Source: CAVRXT01 sp963725655 (GTDB lineage Bacteria > Acidobacteriota > Terriglobia > Acidiferrales > UBA7541). Taken from it: a DNA stretch of 64,000 nt. Shown here in pieces: positions 57,154 to 64,000 of this stretch. The notes beneath the pieces are model-generated. The model searched no databases, was not told where the DNA came from, and saw nothing but the letters and a program-made list of their open reading frames with translations. The translations under genes and the position numbers were made by a program. Position 1 is the first letter of the stretch. Each line of letters starts with the position of its first letter. Location of the stretch: assembly GCA_963725655.1 (NCBI GenBank), contig CAVRYY010000003.1, forward strand, positions 1 to 64,000, given 5' to 3'.

Positions 57154-58374
57154 ATGGATACCATCACCCATGGAATTGCCGGCGCGCTGATTGGGAAGGC
57201 TTACTTTGCGCGGCCGGAGGGGAGCACTCGCGCGCGGGTGGGTATCGCTGCGGTGACGATTGGGGCGATGTTTCCGGACGGGGATTTCGTTAGTTATGAA
57301 TTTTCGCGGAACGTAGTGGCGATGATCGAGTATCACCGCGGCTTCACGCATTCGTTCCTGGCGCTGCCGCTTTTTGCGGTGCTGCTGGCGTGGGCGACGC
57401 GCTGGGTGCTGCGGCGGCGCGGGCGCGAGTCGCCGAGCATGTGGTTTTTGGTGGCGGCGTACGGCGTGGGCCTCGCCAGCCACATCGTGCTCGACGCGAT
57501 GACGTCCTATGGCACACGGATCTGGAATCCTATAGCGGGAGTCCGGGTCGCGTGGGACTTGCTGTTCATTATCGATTTTACGTTTACGGCGCTGGTTTTG
57601 GTCCCGCAGGTGGCGGCGTGGGTGTCGTCCAGCAAGGCGACCAACAGCCGCGGACGGGGAATTGGGATGTGGGCGCTGTTCAGTGCGGCGGCTTGGGCGG
57701 TGTGGCTGCTCTGCTCGAAGATTGGGCTGCCGTTTTCGCTGTGGATGGTGGCGCTGATCGCAGTGATCTTCGCGGGGATTTTTCTTTTGCCGGCCTTTCT
57801 GGGCCACCATCTGGAAATTACGCGGGAGCGCTGGTGCCGGGTGGGAGTGTACGCCACGCTGGCGTACCTGGCGGCGTGCGGGGTGCAGCATCATCGGGCG
57901 CTCCAGCGCGTTTCGGAATTTGCGAATGGCACCGGGTTCGCGATCGACCGCGTAGGCGCGCTGCCTTCGCCGCCGTCCTTGTTCGTCTGGAACGGGCTGA
58001 TCCGGACTCCGGCGGGGGTATACATTTCGCACTTCGATCTGCGCGACAAGCAGGCGCCGGACTTTGTGTTCGTAAAGGATTCGGCGCCGAACGACTACGT
58101 GGCGCGGGCGGTGGAACTGAAGGACGTGCAGACCTACTGGAATTTTGCGCGCTTCCCGATGATTCACACGGAACGGCAAGGCGATCGGGAGATCGTGGAC
58201 TTCGGCGATCTGCGATTTCGCGCGTTGCCGGGCAGGCGGGTGGTGCCGCTGACGCTGCAAGTGATATTCGACCGGCGCGGAAATTTCCTGAGAGAGCGCT
58301 GGCTGCGGGTGGGCGATTACCTGAGCGACGACACGGACAACGGAGATGCGGAAGTTCCGCAGGGCACGCCATGA
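57154..58374 (+). CDS. DUF457-type membrane-bound metal-dependent hydrolase
   Basis: A 406-residue protein starting MDTITHGIAGALIGKAYF, the DUF457 (YdjM-like) opening. HRGFTHSFLALPLFAVLLAW and GVGLASHIVLDAMTSYGTRI supply the HxxxH/D residues of the proposed metal site. Four to five membrane helices (about residues 75-100, 105-120, 130-155, 165-185, 195-220) precede a soluble C-terminal half. Related proteins act on membrane lipids; the activity here is unknown. The stop overlaps the phosphoesterase start (ATGA), so the two are coupled. Confidence 0.85.
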   Translation: MDTITHGIAGALIGKAYFARPEGSTRARVGIAAVTIGAMFPDGDFVSYEFSRNVVAMIEYHRGFTHSFLALPLFAVLLAWATRWVLRRRGRESPSMWFLVAAYGVGLASHIVLDAMTSYGTRIWNPIAGVRVAWDLLFIIDFTFTALVLVPQVAAWVSSSKATNSRGRGIGMWALFSAAAWAVWLLCSKIGLPFSLWMVALIAVIFAGIFLLPAFLGHHLEITRERWCRVGVYATLAYLAACGVQHHRALQRVSEFANGTGFAIDRVGALPSPPSLFVWNGLIRTPAGVYISHFDLRDKQAPDFVFVKDSAPNDYVARAVELKDVQTYWNFARFPMIHTERQGDREIVDFGDLRFRALPGRRVVPLTLQVIFDRRGNFLRERWLRVGDYLSDDTDNGDAEVPQGTP

Positions 58375-58964
58375 AAGTGATGATCTTCAGCGACATTCAC
58401 GGCGATCTGCGGGCGCTCGAGCGCGCGCTGGCGCAGGCCGCGGACATTTATATCGCCTGCGGGGATCTCTCGACGTTTGGAAAAGGGCTCGAACGCTGCG
58501 GTCCGCTGCTGGCGCCGCTCGGCGAGCGCGCGTGGGTACTCCCGGGAAACCACGAATCGCATGCGGATACGAAAGCGTTCTGCCGGGAATTTGGGCTGGT
58601 TGATTTTCACCGGCAGATTCGGAAGGTTGGTTCGAGCGTATGGGCGGGGCTCGGTTACAGCAATCTCACTCCGTTTAATACTCCGGGCGAATACACCGAG
58701 GAAGAGATTGCCCTCGCGTTGCGCGAGTTCGATTCACTCTCACAATTCTATTTGGCGGTGCATGTACCGCCTTACGGGACGCTGCTCGATGAATACGCGC
58801 CGGGGAAACATGGCGGGAGCCCGGCGGTGCGGGAGTGGGTGTTGCGGAAGCAACCGCTCGGGCTTTATTGCGGGCATATTCATGAGACGGCGGGGATGTC
58901 GGACGTGGTTGGGGCTACGCCGTGCTTCAATGTGGGGAAGGCGGGGAAGATTGTAGAAGTGTGA
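58371..58964 (+). CDS. metallophosphoesterase
   Basis: A 197-residue calcineurin-like phosphoesterase: FSDIHGDLRALERAL (D, H), ACGDLSTFG (GD), LPGNHESH (GNHE), HVPPYGTLLDE (H) and CGHIHETAGM (GHxH). All five metal-binding motifs are present. It belongs to the YfcE/MJ0936-like small class that cuts phosphodiesters. It overlaps the DUF457 gene by four bases, so it is likely to work with it. Confidence 0.93.
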   Translation: MKVMIFSDIHGDLRALERALAQAADIYIACGDLSTFGKGLERCGPLLAPLGERAWVLPGNHESHADTKAFCREFGLVDFHRQIRKVGSSVWAGLGYSNLTPFNTPGEYTEEEIALALREFDSLSQFYLAVHVPPYGTLLDEYAPGKHGGSPAVREWVLRKQPLGLYCGHIHETAGMSDVVGATPCFNVGKAGKIVEV

Positions 58965-59041
58965 AGCGGCCGCGCGCCGTGGCGGCTCATGCGCGGCGGG
59001 AAATTGGCGGTTCTGCGCGGGCCGCGTCGCGTGCTCTCGCG

Positions 59042-59248
59042 CTACGTCTTTGCTAGCTCGCCGGCAAAATGGCCTTCCACCTGGTCACGGGTAAGCGGGT
59101 TAGCCGCGTTTGCCAACACAATAGAATAAACGACCGGATTGCCTGCCACTTGCGCGGTGATAAACGCTCCGTCCTCGGGCAGTTCCTGGTAGTTGAACTT
59201 TACGCTTCTGCCGCCTGCAAGTGATTTGATCCACTCTTGGTCTGGCAT
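59042..59248 (-). CDS. small hypothetical protein
   Basis: A 68-residue protein (MPDQEWIKSLAGGRSVKFNY and on to VVYSIVLANAANPLTRDQVEGHF). No signal peptide or known domain. About 20 bases after the next minus-strand small gene, so probably in one transcript with it. GGCGGAGAGG lies before the start on the minus strand. Confidence 0.55.
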   Translation of the reverse strand: MPDQEWIKSLAGGRSVKFNYQELPEDGAFITAQVAGNPVVYSIVLANAANPLTRDQVEGHFAGELAKT

Positions 59249-59269
59249 GCTTATACCTCTCCGCCGAAA

Positions 59270-59509
59270 TCAGCGTTTTGTTGGAGGCCTCACCACGAGC
59301 GCGAGCCGTTTCTTCAGGGCGGGGGCGGAGCGACGCGCAACCACCGCGGGCACGCCGGGGAGCACGACGAGCGCGTTTCGCGCTTGAGCTAGAGATGCCT
59401 CGTCTTTGCGCGCGGACTTTGATGTGGGCGGCTTGGCCATTTCTTTCTTGACGCTGGCACACAGCGCAGCGTCGAGCACCTTCTGAGTTGGCTTGACCAT
59501 AGTAGCCAT
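59270..59509 (-). CDS. small basic Ala/Lys/Arg-rich hypothetical protein
   Basis: ATG 59509 (MATMVKPTQKVLDAAL) gives 79 residues, with a second ATG three codons later. The end is strongly basic (RRSAPALKKRLALVVRPPTKR). Possibly nucleic-acid-binding; no domain recognised. The frame stays open far upstream through repeat DNA, which is not coding. Precedes the 68-residue gene. Confidence 0.5.
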   Translation of the reverse strand: MATMVKPTQKVLDAALCASVKKEMAKPPTSKSARKDEASLAQARNALVVLPGVPAVVARRSAPALKKRLALVVRPPTKR

Positions 59510-59979
59510 CGTGGCACCTGGAGCGGAGCAATGCTGTACTGTTTGGTACGGTGTGCGGGAATCTCTGCGGGCTACGAACGTCAAAGGACAAGAGCGTGGA
59601 GTTGTAGAAACTTGGAGAAGCCACACGTGAGATCTACGCGTGGGGCATTCAGCGGCAAATGGCCAGACAAGAACAAAGAGCATTGAACGTCGAAGTGATG
59701 CGAGCTCACGCGGCTGATCATCGTGCTGGGACAAAGTCCGCACCCTTAAGGGCGAAGGGTGCGCCACCCACCGGCAACTGCCAAGCAAAAATAAAGCAGC
59801 AGGCAACGGCGACTGCCGGGCAAAAATAAACTGGCAGGCAACGGCGACTGCTCGACAACAGGCAGCACCATCTTGCACAGCCAGATTGGCTGTGCCACAC
59901 CCGCCGGTACCGAACTTTTGGCGCGGCTGTTGATACGCCTAACCGGTACACGGTGCAGGCCAAAGAAGAGGTTTGGCTA
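59510..59979. repeat. intergenic region with family-1 and family-3 repeats
   Basis: Family 1 (reverse orientation) is at 59737-59772 (TCCGCACCCTTAAGGGCGAA, then GGGTGCGCCACCCACC). Family 3 is at 59876-59896 (CACAGCCAGATTGGCTGTGCC). A degenerate double unit (about 59775-59845) repeats GGCAAC and CAAAAATAAA. No gene. Confidence 0.7.
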
Positions 59980-60672
59980 CTAGTGCGTGCTTAGGACGGA
60001 GTGGAGGCGGGCTAGTAGGTCGGCGCCGGCTTGGCTGGCTTCGGCGGTGGAGAAATCTGGGGGGAGGGGCAACACTTTTACGTGGGGGTGGCTGTCGTGA
60101 AACTTTTCGATCACTGAGGCGCTGCTGTGGATTCCTTGGCCGTAAATTACGATGCGGGCGCCGGTAGTTAGTGCGAAGGTCTTGGCGTCGGGGAGCTCTC
60201 TGGCGATGAAGACTTCGTAGCCTGCCTGGGTCAGCAGGGCTTTCAGGTAGGCCAGCAGGTCATTGGAGCTGTCGAGGCAGATGATTTTTGCGCCGTGGGT
60301 GCGCGACGACTTTTCCTGGGAGCCTGCGGCGTCGGCAAAGGCTTCAACCGCTTCTTTTTCGGAGGCGTAGTTGGGGATCGTGCCTAATAGATGCGTGGCT
60401 TGCAGGACTTTGTGGACGAAGGGAGAGAGCTCGCAGAGTTTTAGGCCGCCGCCGCCGACTCGCAACATACCGACCAGGCGGACCAGGGCTCCGAGGCCGG
60501 CGCTATCGATGTAATTCACTTCGGCTAGCTGCAAGACTACTTTCTTTTTGAGCTGCCTTAGTTTTCCTACTTCCAGTTGGAGGGCGCGGATCTCGTCGCC
60601 CAGGACAATGCGGCCTTGGCAGCGGATGACTACTACCGAGTCGATGGTTTGGCTTTGCAGGGTTAGATTCAT
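59980..60672 (-). CDS. STAS-domain protein with a C-terminal receiver-like domain
   Basis: ATG 60672 starts MNLTLQSQTIDSVVVIRCQG. Residues 1-110 are a STAS domain of the anti-sigma-factor-antagonist type (GRIVLGDEIRALQLEV ... NYIDSAGLGALVRLVGML, Ser in DSAGLG the usual phospho-site). After a short linker, residues about 128-230 look like a receiver fold (AKIICLDSSNDLLAYLKALL, ARIVIYG, VKVLPLP) without the usual acidic cluster or phospho-Asp. So it may relay partner-switching signals but is unlikely to be phosphorylated in the receiver part. No kinase is next to it. Confidence 0.8.
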   Translation of the reverse strand: MNLTLQSQTIDSVVVIRCQGRIVLGDEIRALQLEVGKLRQLKKKVVLQLAEVNYIDSAGLGALVRLVGMLRVGGGGLKLCELSPFVHKVLQATHLLGTIPNYASEKEAVEAFADAAGSQEKSSRTHGAKIICLDSSNDLLAYLKALLTQAGYEVFIARELPDAKTFALTTGARIVIYGQGIHSSASVIEKFHDSHPHVKVLPLPPDFSTAEASQAGADLLARLHSVLSTH

Positions 60673-61056
60673 TTTGCGCTGTGCTGCAAGGTGCGAACGA
60701 TAATCTATACGTTGCTGGGTTCGTTTACAACGGCGGTGATGAAGCACATTGGGCTTGGACTGAACCGGTACTACAACAATGCGCAATCCGCACCCTTAAG
60801 GGCGAAGGGTGCGCCACCCACCGCCAACTACTCAGGAAAATTCAGTTTGGGTCGGCGGTGGTGGCGCATTTTTGGTTTGGGAGATTTGGGGGTGGGAGTT
60901 TTTCCGGCACGAGTGTCGGGGCTACGGACCGTCAGAGCACCGCTATTTGCACAGCCAGATTGGCTGTGCCACGGCTACTACTTCGAAGGCAAAGCGGGGC
61001 CATAGCAGGCCACAGGCTTTAGCGGGTGTAGAATATATATAAGGAGTAAACACTCG
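60673..61056. repeat. intergenic region with all three repeat families
   Basis: Family 1 (reverse) at 60787-60823, family 2 (reverse) at 60899-60925 (GGCACGAGTGTC, then GGGGCTAC) and family 3 at 60950-60970 lie within 185 bases in that order. A ribosome-binding site AAGGAG at 61040-61045 belongs to the next gene, and TAGAATATATATAAGG before it could contain a -10 element. Confidence 0.75.
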
Positions 61057-62061
61057 ATGCCTTCGCTGCACTTGCTCACCAAGTGGATCCGGGAATATGG
61101 GCACGATCCTCGCCAGCGGCCGCGGCTTATCGGGAATCGATACTTGTGGCATCAGATTTGGGCGGCGGTGGACATCGCGATGGATACCGAGCGCGCGCTG
61201 ATTAACTATATCTTCGGGTCGTTTCCCACCAACGAAGGGGAGCGGTATCTGCGGATGTTTGGGGTGATGCAGGCGTTGTTTCTGCAGCAAGAAGCGCTGG
61301 TGGATCTGATCAACGCGGTTTACCTGAGCGGGACAATTGAAGTGAATGACGTGCTCAAGGATATTCGGGCGTTTCGCGAGGCCGGCGCCGGACATCCTAC
61401 GCGGCTCAACCGTAGAGCCGGGCTAGCAAGCCATTCGATCGTTGCCGGCTCGGTGACCAAGAACGGATTCGATTTGCATTCGTTTCCGCGAGAGGGCGGC
61501 GGCGATTTCGAGCACATTCCGGTCCTTCAACTGGCGGTGGAACAGCGTCAAGAAGCGTTCCGGGTGATGTCGGAGGTGGTCAACGAGTTGCGGTGGCTCG
61601 ATTTCGAGGATCGAAAACGATTCCGGGATATCAAACTGGCGAAGGTATTCGACCGAGTGGCATACGGGTTTGTGAAACTCCTGGAGGGACTTCGCGGCGA
61701 ATTTGTACTGGGGAGCTGGGGCGTAGAGAATTTTCGGGAGTCGCTGAATGATTTTGAGAGGCTGATGAAGGAGCGCGGGATGAGCCTGGATGCGTGTGAT
61801 TCGACGAAATATCTTTATGAACAGATTGAGCAGCCGTTGGAGGAATTGACGAAATTCCTGAAGGGAGAAACGTCGCAGATATTATCGAACCAGGGCGCGG
61901 TGGTGTTCGCCCGGGCGCTGGAGGGTTCTTTCGAGCAACTGAGGCGCATCGCCGGAGAGATTGACGATGAGTATGCGTCGCTGCCGCCGGATATCGATTC
62001 GGGCGGGCCGACGGCCAGGATTGTGATCGAGGCCCCAAAGCGTAGCGACGTCGAAACATGA
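61057..62061 (+). CDS. hypothetical protein with a possible HEPN-like motif
   Basis: ATG 61057 follows AAGGAG. The 334-residue soluble, helical protein (YLWHQIWAAVDIAMDTERAL ... RMFGVMQALFLQQEALVDLI) contains FREAGAGHPTR, an R-x5-H pattern like the RX4-6H catalytic pair of HEPN ribonucleases. Helix-rich regions flank it. The second half (EQIEQPLEELTKFLKGETSQ) has no known motif. Without a nucleotidyltransferase or antitoxin beside it the HEPN idea is weak. No signal peptide. Confidence 0.6.
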   Translation: MPSLHLLTKWIREYGHDPRQRPRLIGNRYLWHQIWAAVDIAMDTERALINYIFGSFPTNEGERYLRMFGVMQALFLQQEALVDLINAVYLSGTIEVNDVLKDIRAFREAGAGHPTRLNRRAGLASHSIVAGSVTKNGFDLHSFPREGGGDFEHIPVLQLAVEQRQEAFRVMSEVVNELRWLDFEDRKRFRDIKLAKVFDRVAYGFVKLLEGLRGEFVLGSWGVENFRESLNDFERLMKERGMSLDACDSTKYLYEQIEQPLEELTKFLKGETSQILSNQGAVVFARALEGSFEQLRRIAGEIDDEYASLPPDIDSGGPTARIVIEAPKRSDVET

Positions 62062-62098
62062 ATCGGACGTGCAACGACGCGACTTCAAAACACCCGGG

Positions 62099-62302
62099 CT
62101 AATGGCGGATGGTGATTTGCGCCGGGTCTAGTTCGTAGCCTTCGTCTTGTACGGTTTTCTGGGCGGCGGCGCGAAGGGTCTGGTCGTCGGCGTTCTTTGG
62201 GGCGTCGCAATGACGGCGAAGTACTTCTTCGCCGTTTTGGATGCGGATCAGCCACTTCGACTTGGCCGGATCCCAAGAAACTTCGATGTTGTCGGGACGC
62301 AT
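62099..62302 (-). CDS. small hypothetical protein
   Basis: ATG 62302 gives 67 residues (DNIEVSWDPAKSKWLIRIQN, then ending YELDPAQITIRH). AGGAGGCG precedes the start on the minus strand. Compact beta-strand-rich; may be a small domain that binds RNA or a protein partner, no family recognised. It is convergent with the HEPN-like gene, 37 bases apart. Confidence 0.6.
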   Translation of the reverse strand: MRPDNIEVSWDPAKSKWLIRIQNGEEVLRRHCDAPKNADDQTLRAAAQKTVQDEGYELDPAQITIRH

Positions 62303-62746
62303 GGCGCCTCCTGTTTCGTTCTTGGCGACATTGTACTGCAAGTGGTTGGTTAGTTGCGCTGCGATGGTTGGGGTTTGGGGCTGGGTGGACGGAGAATTAC
62401 GTCTTGCTGGGACAAAGTCCGCACCCTTAAGAGCGAAGGGTGCGCCACCCACCGGCAGACAATTCAGGCGCTTGGTGGGCAGGCGGAGATTGATCGTGAG
62501 CGATTGTGTGGTGTGGAGGCTTGTGGTTGGGTATGTTTTTCCGCCACGAGTGGCGGCGCTACGAACCGGTTTTGGTTGGCGGCGGTGGTGGATTGATAGC
62601 TGATCATGTTGCTGGGACGGAGTCCGCACCCTTGAGGGCGAAGGGTGCGCCACCCACCGGCAACGGCTAAGGACAAAGCTCGGCGACGGCAAGAGTGTAA
62701 AGATCGGCGGATGGACTTGGAGCGGGGGCTCTTGTAGCATTTGCGC
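62303..62746. repeat. intergenic region with two family-1 copies and one family-2 copy
   Basis: Family 1 (reverse) at 62418-62453 and 62623-62658, with GCTGGGACAAAG or GCTGGGACGGAG just before each, which matches the copy at 59725. Family 2 (reverse) is at 62535-62561 (CCGCCACGAGTGGCGG core). No gene. The shared flank shows that the copies spread as a longer unit. Confidence 0.75.
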
Positions 62747-63142
62747 ATGAGGACTGCGAAGGCGGGTGGGGGCGGTGCTGCGATGAAGGCCAAGGGAGCG
62801 CCGAAGAGTGTGGATGAGTATATGGCGCGGGTTCCGGAACCTGCGCGCGGCGCGTTGGAGAAAATTCGCGCGGCGATTCGGGCGGCGGCGCCGGCGGAGG
62901 CTGTTGAGGCGATTAGCTATGGGATTCCGGCGGTTAAGTACAAAGGAGTGCTGGTGTGGTTCGCGGCGTTTTCGGACCATTGCAGTTTTTTTCCTACTGC
63001 GGCGGTGATTCAGGAGTTCAAGAAGGAGCTGGCGGGGTATACCACGTCGAAAGGGACGATTCAGTTTTCAGCGGAGAAGCCGCTGCCGATTGCGTTGGTG
63101 AAGAAAATGGTGAAGGCGCGGGTTGCTACGGTTGGGCGTTAG
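62747..63142 (+). CDS. DUF1801-family protein (YdhG-like)
   Basis: A 131-residue protein with the DUF1801 core: KSVDEYMARVPEPARGALEK, EAISYGIPAVKYKGVLVWFAAF, HCSFFP and TTSKGTIQFSAEKPLPIALVKKMVKAR. Relatives are small cytosolic proteins, some called iron chaperone frataxin-like. ATG 62747 is used; ATG 62783 (MKAKGAPKS) is an alternative that drops the Gly/Ala-rich start. Function unknown. Confidence 0.88.
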   Translation: MRTAKAGGGGAAMKAKGAPKSVDEYMARVPEPARGALEKIRAAIRAAAPAEAVEAISYGIPAVKYKGVLVWFAAFSDHCSFFPTAAVIQEFKKELAGYTTSKGTIQFSAEKPLPIALVKKMVKARVATVGR

Positions 63143-63519
63143 CACGCGGCGGCGGCGTTAGCACGCGGCGCAGAAAATCGACGGCAACTGCTCAGTGGAA
63201 AACTAGGGCAAACGCGTAGAGACGGTCAAAATTCAAGAGCAGTACACCCACCGGCAACTGCGAGATCGACGCTCGCTCGAGCTGTACATTCCTAGGCACA
63301 CAGCCAGGTTGGCTGCACCCACCGGCAACTTCGAGATCGACACCCTCGCTTGAGCTGTACATTCTAAGGTACACAGCGGGAACTGCGAGATCGATCCTCG
63401 CTCGAGCTGTACATTCCTAGGCACACAGCCAGGTTGGCTGTGCCACGGCTGCGGCCAGGCGCGGCGGCGGCCGCGGTCTGCACCTGCTGCTGAGGCAAAA
63501 CAACTCTCAGGAGATGCGG
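63143..63519. repeat. three tandem units of about 63-70 bases with family-3 palindromes
   Basis: Units begin near 63246, 63316 and 63381. Each has GGCAACTGCGAGATCGA (or a close form), CTCG, GAGCTGTACATTC and, in units 1 and 3, CACAGCCAGGTTGGCTG. Unit 2 has lost the family-3 half. The whole block is in the gap before khpB, close to where that transcript ends. No gene is seen. Confidence 0.75.
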
Positions 63520-64000
63520 CTACTTGGTGTGGGGGGTGGCGGGATAGATGATTACGTGGCGGCGCTCGCCGGCACCGTCGCTGGAGGTGCGCACGCCGGC
63601 GGCGCCGGTTAGTTCCAGGTGAAGGATGCGGCGCTCGCGCGCGGACATGGGATTGAAGCGGAACTGCTGGCCGGTTTCGCGGACGCGCTGGGCGGCTACG
63701 CGGGCGGAAAGTTTCAATTCTTCGAGGCGGGCGGCGCGGAATTCGCCGCAATCGAAGCGGACCAAGTCGTGCTGACGCGGATCGAGGCGCAGCCAGCGAT
63801 GCGCGATGTATTCGAAGGCGACCAGCAGCTCGGCCTGGCGATCGAGAAGGAGCTCGGAGTCTGGGCCATCGAAATCGACGGCGAAGTCCGCACCACCATC
63901 AGCGGCGGGCGCGTTAGTGATTTTGTAGGTGAGCTCGAGCTGCATCGACGCCAGCGCGGAATCGAGAAAACGGCGGAGCTCGGATTCGGTTTTGGCGGCG
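63520..64000 (-). CDS. khpB: KhpB/Jag RNA-binding protein (R3H domain), cut by window edge
   Basis: At least 160 residues; the N-terminus lies beyond 64000. Visible: a KH-like part (LVAFEYIAHRWLRLDPRQHD) and the C-terminal R3H domain (FRFNPMSARERRILHLELTG, with the R-x3-H in RRILH, then VRTSSDGAGERRHVIIYP). KhpB pairs with KhpA (found at 7258-7488) to bind RNA. In most genomes jag follows yidC-rnpA-rpmH-dnaA, so the origin probably lies to the right of this window, transcribed in this direction. Confidence 0.88.
   Translation of the reverse strand, partial: AAKTESELRRFLDSALASMQLELTYKITNAPAADGGADFAVDFDGPDSELLLDRQAELLVAFEYIAHRWLRLDPRQHDLVRFDCGEFRAARLEELKLSARVAAQRVRETGQQFRFNPMSARERRILHLELTGAAGVRTSSDGAGERRHVIIYPATPHTK

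Noticed and set aside
57142..58260. A 372-residue Arg/His/Pro-rich frame antisense to the DUF457 gene
   Set aside because: Extreme composition with no motif; the plus-strand gene has the conserved residues.
61057..62302. HEPN toxin with antitoxin at 62099-62302
   Set aside because: The small gene is convergent, not in an operon with the large one, and has no nucleotidyltransferase or antitoxin motif.

Overview
The window looks like chromosomal DNA of a GC-rich Gram-negative bacterium of the phylum Acidobacteriota, probably class Terriglobia. The main clues are an ADOP-type permease (acidobacterial duplicated orphan permease), a GWxTD-domain protein and a carboxypeptidase-regulatory/barrel-like outer-membrane protein. 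Housekeeping genes dominate. The right half lies in an origin-proximal neighbourhood: rsmG, parA, parB, a dense parS array, a bactofilin, and jag/khpB running off the right edge.

Layout. 1-2000: the 3' end of a glucan phosphorylase gene, thiE, a small membrane protein and the end of a TPR gene, all carrying frameshifts, which looks like poor sequence at a contig end. 1647-7816: TPR protein, then the leftward ribosomal/tRNA-modification cluster rpsP-khpA-rimM-trmD-rplS-rnhB. 8008-10681: two secreted ester hydrolases (CE15-like and SGNH). 10795-15752: ffh, a LysR regulator facing leuA-leuB, with a candidate LysR operator between them. 15973-18151: small secreted basic protein, RDD membrane protein, SDR oxidoreductase. 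18226-21590: 5S and 23S rRNA on the minus strand with no 16S or tRNA beside them. 22415-27100: M20 peptidase, metallo-beta-lactamase-fold protein, ABC ATPase and membrane-fusion protein. 27667-35595: GWxTD protein, barrel-like protein, and a histidine kinase/sigma-54 activator pair behind a candidate sigma-54 promoter. 36070-41720: pentapeptide protein, Ntn-type hydrolase, pta, a hypothetical protein and a Dph6-like ATP pyrophosphatase.

41832-45956 is accessory. It holds a Fic C-terminal remnant, two tandem composite repeat units, and a complete 2,981-bp IS1595-like element (23-bp inverted repeats, 8-bp target duplication CTCGTGGC). The element carries passengers: a class II (long variable arm) tRNA gene with anticodon UAU, a structured RNA candidate ending in a terminator, a HARE-HTH plus AT-hook protein, and two small convergent ORFs. 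45989-51592: ADOP permease, then leftward purD-MOSC-purE.

52476-53570 holds at least 16 near-perfect parS sites directly upstream of parA, mostly in register every 47-52 bp, with three or four decayed sites occupying empty register positions. ParA, ParB and bactofilin follow. The rest (55938-64000) has selD, a DUF457 membrane protein, a phosphoesterase, a STAS protein, several small hypotheticals and khpB. Three families of short palindromic (REP-like) repeats are scattered through the intergenic regions, and one copy has entered the parS array.

The strongest candidates for new biology are the tRNA-bearing IS1595-like element and the phased parS array.
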